Shown in pieces: positions 58,948 through 64,000 of a stretch of 64,000 nt of DNA (positions are counted from its first letter, which is position 1; each line of letters starts with the position of its first letter). The stretch lies in assembly GCF_000317065.1 (NCBI RefSeq), contig NC_019701.1, forward strand, positions 3,172,001 to 3,236,000, given 5' to 3'. The notes under the pieces are model-generated. The model did no database searches, was not told where the DNA came from, and was given only the letters and a program-made list of their open reading frames with translations. Source of the DNA: Pseudanabaena sp. PCC 7367 (GTDB lineage Bacteria > Cyanobacteriota > Cyanobacteriia > Pseudanabaenales > Pseudanabaenaceae). A program made the translations under genes and the position numbers.

Positions 58948-60074
58948 TGGTTTCTAGCCGGTAAGGAAAGTCAAAAAATCGCAAAATAGCTAACTTCAAT
59001 TAGTTTGGTTGAATTTGTCAGAATTAGCAATAATCTCAATCACTCCTCAGCGGTTACCTTAATCACTAATCACTATGCCAGTCAGGACTTAGCTAAAAAT
59101 GTAGGGACAAAGATCTCCAACTAGCCAAGTCACTCTAAAGTCGGCAAGCTTTCAAACTTATTTAGTAAACCTAAAGAACCATAATTTATCTATTCTAGCA
59201 GTGGCTCAGTTAAAACCTGTTTAACGCCTAGTTTAATTACTGTTAAGTAGTAGATGGCCGGATTCAGGCAGGGGGGTTGATTGCTGGGTTGTTAACAGTA
59301 AATTCTCACTAACAAATAAATCTAATGCCAATTTAGATTAGATTAGTTAAATACTGCGCTATTAATGCCCCATAACTAAGTTAAGTAGAATACAGAATTA
59401 ATAACTTTTATGGGAATTGACAAAATTCTTTGGAGTTCAAATGCCATAGCCTAGATTAAAACGCTTGCCAAAGTTCAAGCTTGGCACGAAAGAATCACGA
59501 TCTTGGCTTTTATCTTTTATTTACGCATTTGCATAAGAAGTTTAGTCGTAGCGATCGTTTCTGACCAAATTTAAATTTTGGGATCACGATTAAATATAGG
59601 TTATAGGTTTGGAGCAAGTTACAGCAGATAATTTTAGTTAGAAAGTCGCTGCAATTTATTTATATGCCTCAGCATCTAAATATCCTAAGTATCCAGATAC
59701 CTAAATATTGGTAGTCATGCAGTAGCAAGGATAATTGGCAATCGATTTAAAATTCGGAGCTTAGCTTATTTGGGTTATGGATATTCAACTATCTCCTAGA
59801 TCCTTACTTGTTCAGCACTACCTAAATATTTAAATATTCCCAGCTATGTCTTGGTCAAAATCACTACTACCAATCACTTCGTTTAAATAGTTAGTTATTA
59901 GCGATCGCTATCTGGCGTAATAAGATCGCTCAAAATTTTCCTAGCCAATAATTATCATGAATAGACTGCCACATAAATACTTAGACCCTGGTTGCGATCG
60001 AGATTCGTTGATTACATAAGCTGACCAGATAATTGCTGTTCTCAGAACATTTTATTTAGGCTTGTTTAAGTTAG
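58948..60074. other. 1.1 kb AT-rich intergenic region
   Basis: No supportable gene between phoU and pyrE (both reading left). It includes a GTTCTGAGAAC palindrome (about 60039-60049) downstream of pyrE without a T-run. I see no RNA gene or tRNA. Confidence 0.5.
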
Positions 60075-60659
60075 CTAACCTTTTTGCACTTGCAGCGCTG
60101 CGTAATGAGCCTGAATCTGGGCGATCGAGAAAACGCGCTCAAACTTAAGCCCTTCTTTGGCATAAAGTTCAGCACCACCGGATTGGCGATCGACCAAACT
60201 AATTATTTGTTGAACGGTATATCCCGCCTGCCTAAGCTTTTCGACTGCAAACAATGCCGATTGGCCAGTAGTCACCACGTCTTCTAAAACCACTACCTCA
60301 GCCCCAGCAGGAGGGAGTGGCCCTTCGATCCAGACTCCGGTGCCATGCCCTTTAGCTTTTTTCCTGACAATCAAACCGGAAACAGGGTGATTCTCGATTG
60401 CCGAAACCACACTTACTGCCGTAACAATTGGGTCGGCTCCTAATGTTAAACCAGCAACAAAATTTGCGGTTTCTGGCAACATTTTAAATAATGTTTCTCC
60501 AGTCCAAAATGCTCCATAGGGATGAAGAGTAACTAGCTTACAATTGACATAATATGAACTACTTTGTCCAGACGATAAAGTGAAATCACCTTCTCTATAT
60601 GCCAATTGACAGATAAGATCTAATAACAGTTGCTTAGAATTGTTTTGATTATTATTCAT
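60075..60659 (-). CDS. pyrE: Orotate phosphoribosyltransferase
   Basis: PyrE joins orotate and PRPP to give OMP in pyrimidine synthesis. The 194-residue protein shows SSGQSSSYYVNCKLVTLHPYG, GLTLGADPIVTAVS, VRKKAKGHGTGVWIEGPL and the PRPP-binding motif VVLEDVVTTGQSALFA. Length is normal. It is a single gene. Confidence 0.95.
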   Translation of the reverse strand: MNNNQNNSKQLLLDLICQLAYREGDFTLSSGQSSSYYVNCKLVTLHPYGAFWTGETLFKMLPETANFVAGLTLGADPIVTAVSVVSAIENHPVSGLIVRKKAKGHGTGVWIEGPLPPAGAEVVVLEDVVTTGQSALFAVEKLRQAGYTVQQIISLVDRQSGGAELYAKEGLKFERVFSIAQIQAHYAALQVQKG

Positions 60660-60803
60660 TGGTATGTATAGCCGTATATTTAATTAGTAACTAAGTCGAT
60701 TGATTGATTGATAAGATTATTAATTAATCGCTCAAAACCTGCTTATTTCTGATAGATTATATGGCATCAAATGTGCACATTTTAGGTCGTGAGGATTTTT
60801 ATT

Positions 60804-61301
60804 ATGAAAGCTAAATCGCTTTTATTAGCCTCATCATTAGTAGCAACTACTGCGATGATCGCTATGCCAGCTTTTGCTGAGCCACATATGACTAGTCAAG
60901 AAGTCTTTCCCCCAGATTATCCTGCCACCTATCGGGAGGTAATCAGGCATGTCACAGACATAACGTCAGATACCAATATCCAGCAACCGTGGATTCAGTT
61001 TGACTATATGGACATGAAAGTAGAGCGTGAAGGTCATGCGCTACGAGCGATTTTCCAGGAAATGATGGATTTGCAAACCCTTAGTTCCTACACAATCCGC
61101 ACCAGGGATCTAGCTAGTCCCTATACTACTTCCTTGGCTGCCTATGCCAGTTATTACCATGTTAGTGGCGCTGAAGCTCCGGATGGTGTCTTGCTAGGGC
61201 CGATCGAAGTACACCGCGAAGAAGTGGTCAAAACTCCTGTGTTTAGACCCCGTGTACCGGTGGTGCCAGTGCCGCAAGAGCCAGTCCCAGCTTTGTGGTA
61301 G
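60804..61301 (+). CDS. Small secreted protein of unknown function
   Basis: Counted from the ATG at 60804, 165 residues; an upstream start at 60789 is in frame but weaker. Signal peptide MKAKSLLLASSLVATTAM, cleavage after about AFA. The mature part is polar, with YPATYREVIRHVTDITSDTNIQQPWIQFDYMDMKVEREG and a Val/Pro-rich C-terminus (PRVPVVPVPQEPVPALW). No family recognised. GTGAGG precedes the start. Expected in the periplasm. Confidence 0.65.
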   Translation: MKAKSLLLASSLVATTAMIAMPAFAEPHMTSQEVFPPDYPATYREVIRHVTDITSDTNIQQPWIQFDYMDMKVEREGHALRAIFQEMMDLQTLSSYTIRTRDLASPYTTSLAAYASYYHVSGAEAPDGVLLGPIEVHREEVVKTPVFRPRVPVVPVPQEPVPALW

Positions 61302-61596
61302 CCATTAGCATTATCAGGTTTAGGGCAAATACGGCAAGGATATAGAAGTGGGGGAATGCCCTAACTTCTAACTTAAGGTACTTAAGTTTGTGTGGTTAGA
61401 GCTGATTAGCCTCTATTTGCTTTTTCTAAAATTCAAAACAATTAAACTGCTATCAGTGAAATTCGCTTGGGCACAGTTAATTGGTTGACTAGCTAGCAAC
61501 CCTTTACAGCCTAGAATTATTACTGGTAGCTTTTTGGTGGCGGGGGATGAGATTTATTTGGCGCGATCGCACTCTTCATTTTTCTATTTCTAAGCC

Positions 61597-62217
61597 ATGA
61601 CGCAGCGCATGATTGGCCTGACTGGTGGCATTGCGACGGGTAAAACCCTGGTGTCTGACTATTTAGGCCAGACGTACAATTTGCCGATCCTGGATGCTGA
61701 TGTGCTGGCGCGTGAGGCGGTTGATCCAGCTTTTGCGGAAATTCATGGCGGCAAAATTTTAAAGGCGATCGCCGCTCATTTTGGAAGTGACGTACTCAAG
61801 CCAGATCGTACGCTCAATCGCGCCAAGCTCGGTGAGCTAGTCTTTACCAATCCTGATCAACGAAATTGGTTAGAGGCACAAATTCATCCGTATGTGCGCG
61901 ATCGCCTGGTTGCTCTAGCCGCAAACTATGCACCTCAAACCGTAGTGATGGCAATTCCACTGCTATTTGAAGCCAAGCTGACTGACCTGGTCACGGAAAT
62001 ATGGTTAGTAGTGTGTGAGCCAGAGCAGCAATTACAGCGCTTAATTGCTCGTAATAACTTATCGATCGACCAGGCAAAGCAAAGAATAGATGCCCAAATG
62101 CCCTTAGTAGAAAAAGTGCCTCTGGCGGATTACGTGCTGGATAATTCTGCCCAGCCGGAAGATCTATATGCTCAGGTCGATCGCTTAATTAGCGCCCAGG
62201 AAAATAAAAATGCCTGA
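61597..62217 (+). CDS. coaE: Dephospho-CoA kinase
   Basis: CoaE adds the 3' phosphate in the last step of coenzyme A synthesis. The 206-residue protein has the P-loop GLTGGIATGKT (7-17), the acidic DADVLAREAV motif, LTNPDQRNWLEAQIHPYV-like NPDQRNWLEAQIHPYVRD, VVMAIPLLFEAKLTDLV and the LID region RLIARNNLSIDQAKQRIDAQM. Length is normal. Confidence 0.95.
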   Translation: MTQRMIGLTGGIATGKTLVSDYLGQTYNLPILDADVLAREAVDPAFAEIHGGKILKAIAAHFGSDVLKPDRTLNRAKLGELVFTNPDQRNWLEAQIHPYVRDRLVALAANYAPQTVVMAIPLLFEAKLTDLVTEIWLVVCEPEQQLQRLIARNNLSIDQAKQRIDAQMPLVEKVPLADYVLDNSAQPEDLYAQVDRLISAQENKNA

Positions 62218-62589
62218 GAATCGATATTCTAATCTCGAAATTTAGACAAAAACGGTGTTTTTAGCGATCGCATTTGCCTATAAGCATAAAACCACAGCGA
62301 ATCGAGAAGTTTTAATTAATTACCCAAAAAATAAAAAACAGCAGCAAATCTGCTCCTGCGTAAATTATTTTCATCTAAATGCCTGGTTAAAATTGAATTA
62401 CCAAGGGCGATCGAGAAGATCAAAACTGCTATTGGCTTCAAAATCGCTACGAATTAGATTTACTTAGCGATCGCTATAAATGCTCTTAGTAATTTTTTAT
62501 ATCTAGTTATATCTGGGAACATCAGCACGACATGGGAGTCTAACTGCACATCAGCCAAATAACTAATCAATTGGCGCAAAGTAGCAAGA
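62218..62589. other. Intergenic region between convergent coaE and dehydratase genes
   Basis: About 370 bp with no supportable gene; a few GCGATCGC sites (62264, 62466). I see no clear terminator. Confidence 0.5.
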
Positions 62590-62925
62590 TCAAAATGAAT
62601 TTACTCGCTTGGCAAATTCAAGATCTAAGTTACTAATGCCGCCAGCATCATGGGTGGTCAGGTCGATCGTGACATTGTTGTAAACATTAAACAGCTCAGG
62701 ATGATGATTAATGCTCTCAGCCACCAAAGCAATACGGGTCATAAAGCCAAAGGCCTCATTAAAATCCTTAAACTTAAATGACTTATTAAGCTTCTCGTTC
62801 TTGATTTCCCATCCTGTCAAGGTTGACAAACCATCATTAATGGCCTGAGGGGATAATTTTTCTACTGCCATAACTCCAAAATATTTAACGCCAAGTTTAG
62901 AGCTAGGGTTGTTTGATTGGCTCAT
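62590..62925 (-). CDS. Pterin-4a-carbinolamine dehydratase
   Basis: A 111-residue protein that dehydrates 4a-hydroxytetrahydropterin and supports pterin recycling; in plants and cyanobacteria it is linked to carboxysome or chloroplast pterin/moco metabolism. Family motifs: [63 protein letters not shown], here at residues 36-98, with the paired histidines (HH) and the second His of THDAGG. The frame opens with GTG at 62928; the ATG at 62925 is preferred. Its start overlaps the 3' end of the SpoIID gene by 23 bases. Confidence 0.9.
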   Translation of the reverse strand: MSQSNNPSSKLGVKYFGVMAVEKLSPQAINDGLSTLTGWEIKNEKLNKSFKFKDFNEAFGFMTRIALVAESINHHPELFNVYNNVTIDLTTHDAGGISNLDLEFAKRVNSF

Positions 62926-63715
62926 CACGGTACCACCATGCCAAGATCTGTGTCCAGTTCCAGCCTCTTTCAGCCATCTGTTGAGTCATTTCCTGATCCA
63001 GATGTTGGCCATCGGATACGGGCATGTAGCCATTACCCCAGCTAATCCAGTTGCGTGGCAACCTAGCTCTATAGTAACCCTTAAAGCCAGAGCGGAGCAT
63101 GTAGCCAGCCGTGGAAGCAACCGCATGATCGCTACGCGGGTGAATCAGTGGCTTGGTTTGAGAAGTTTTGGGATCGAAGCGAAAGAAACCCACATAAACC
63201 TGATCGCGGGTGTCGCTCACAAGATCATAGGGTGCGCCACCCCATTTATCCTGGCGTTGGGTATTAATCGCATAACTACGTGCCGCCACCGCCTGAGCCA
63301 TCAAAGCATCCATGTGCCAGCTAGCGGGCATTTCATTGGGGACAACGCTGCGTAAATATTGTTCGAGGGGCAGTACATTCACCGCCACAGCCTTACCCTG
63401 CCAGGACTGAACCACGATCTCCCCTGGATAGAGGTTTTGGCCAACTTGCACCAAGCCATTATTGGTGGGCACAATTGTACTAACCCGATCGACTGGGATG
63501 TTATACCAGCGACCTGGCTCTAAGCGATTTGCCTCTTGGCCATTGACACTCAGGGTTGCTGATTGGGTGACGGCAACTGGTATTTGAGATCCAGCATCTT
63601 CCTTAACCAAAATCCTGAGTACACTTGCGGCAGCAGGATGAGCAATACCAGCCAGCATCAGGAAAGCAATAGACAAGCCTAAAGTACGAATACTTTTTGA
63701 AATACTCTTGATCAT
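62903..63715 (-). CDS. SpoIID/LytB-domain secreted protein
   Basis: A 270-residue protein with a signal peptide ([30 protein letters not shown]) and a SpoIID/LytB domain recognised by [39 protein letters not shown] and [14 protein letters not shown]. SpoIID is a lytic transglycosylase in sporulating bacteria. In cyanobacteria the family acts on the cell wall; the catalytic Glu sits in VPNEMP. It is followed by the dehydratase gene, overlapping by 23 bases. Confidence 0.9.
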   Translation of the reverse strand: MIKSISKSIRTLGLSIAFLMLAGIAHPAAASVLRILVKEDAGSQIPVAVTQSATLSVNGQEANRLEPGRWYNIPVDRVSTIVPTNNGLVQVGQNLYPGEIVVQSWQGKAVAVNVLPLEQYLRSVVPNEMPASWHMDALMAQAVAARSYAINTQRQDKWGGAPYDLVSDTRDQVYVGFFRFDPKTSQTKPLIHPRSDHAVASTAGYMLRSGFKGYYRARLPRNWISWGNGYMPVSDGQHLDQEMTQQMAERGWNWTQILAWWYRDEPIKQP

Positions 63716-64000
63716 TTAATGATTCTCACACCTATTGGGAATTAAGCGATTCAGCAGAAATAGTATTTTTATTCAATTAGGCTGCTTAAGATATGCCTAA
63801 AGTACAACAAAACCGAAATAAATCAAGTTGCTGCTTTCCTTGCCGTGAGGTCTCCCATATAACCAGAAATAATAACCTAAAAATGGCCAAATTTCCGATT
63901 TCCCTATCAAGATAGAAGTAATTATGCCAGTCAGTCTAGCATTTTGTGAAGATATTTTAGCGAAGAACGGCAAAAAGCTTGCTACAACTTAATTCTAGTC
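63716..64000. other. Right edge of the window
   Basis: No supportable complete or partial gene in the last 285 bases. An open stretch of about 22 codons from 63924 is too short to call. Confidence 0.4.

Noticed and set aside
60039-60049. GTTCTGAGAAC palindrome downstream of pyrE as a terminator
   Set aside because: Only five base pairs and no following T-run.

Overview
The window is a piece of a cyanobacterial chromosome. The evidence is the very frequent HIP1 palindrome GCGATCGC and its CGATCG core inside and outside genes, a tmRNA with a cyanobacterial-style tag, a GUN4-domain protein, a Tll0287-like heme sensor, a geranylgeranyl-reductase-family flavoprotein and several cyanobacteria-restricted conserved proteins. 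Gene style and moderate GC are compatible with a Pseudanabaena-like lineage, but nothing here fixes the genus. I see no prophage, intact IS, CRISPR array, rRNA or canonical tRNA.

Layout: 0-5.6 kb holds a flavoprotein reductase, then a small accessory block (TPR protein overlapping a PIN-domain nuclease, then a Uma2-type nuclease), an iron/zinc-type alcohol dehydrogenase homologue and a small secreted protein. 5.9-13.6 kb holds ligA, cysH (iron-sulfur type), menD with unusual inserts, and a REC-GGDEF-EAL protein. 14.5-20.6 kb holds a LOG-like protein, scpA, a secreted PPC-domain protein, ruvC, a heme-c sensor/SpoIIE phosphatase and a TIGR03032-type protein. 21.1-33.8 kb holds a P-type-ATPase-like protein lacking its catalytic motifs, an SDR, a DUF554 membrane protein, two zinc-ribbon proteins, an ABC-F ATPase, an esterase, a PNPOx-like protein, a double-NBD peptide-type ABC ATPase and guaA. 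34.9-40.1 kb holds a ribbon-helix-helix-like coiled-coil protein, a GUN4 protein, tmRNA with promoter and terminator signals, and two conserved cyanobacterial proteins. 40.5-46.9 kb holds an LptA/LptB/LptF-type lipopolysaccharide export cluster, alanine racemase and a GAF histidine kinase. 47.5-55.4 kb holds exonuclease III, an RND efflux adaptor/permease pair and a second SpoIIE phosphatase. 55.4-63.7 kb holds a DUF3352 protein, an SDR, phoU, pyrE, a secreted protein, coaE, a pterin carbinolamine dehydratase and a SpoIID-family protein.

Most genes are single housekeeping units separated by long AT-rich gaps. Functionally linked groups are the Lpt genes, the RND adaptor/permease pair, the TPR-PIN pair (4-base overlap), the two zinc-ribbon genes, and the SpoIID/dehydratase pair (23-base overlap). 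The most unusual points are the pseudo-P-type ATPase, an antitoxin-like tail on the TPR protein that overlaps the PIN gene, disordered inserts in MenD, and a pattern of 10-16 bp unit tandem duplications (usually exactly two or three copies) at about 18 places, almost all between genes and some touching start or stop codons. All functions are assigned by reading motifs by eye; no database search was run.
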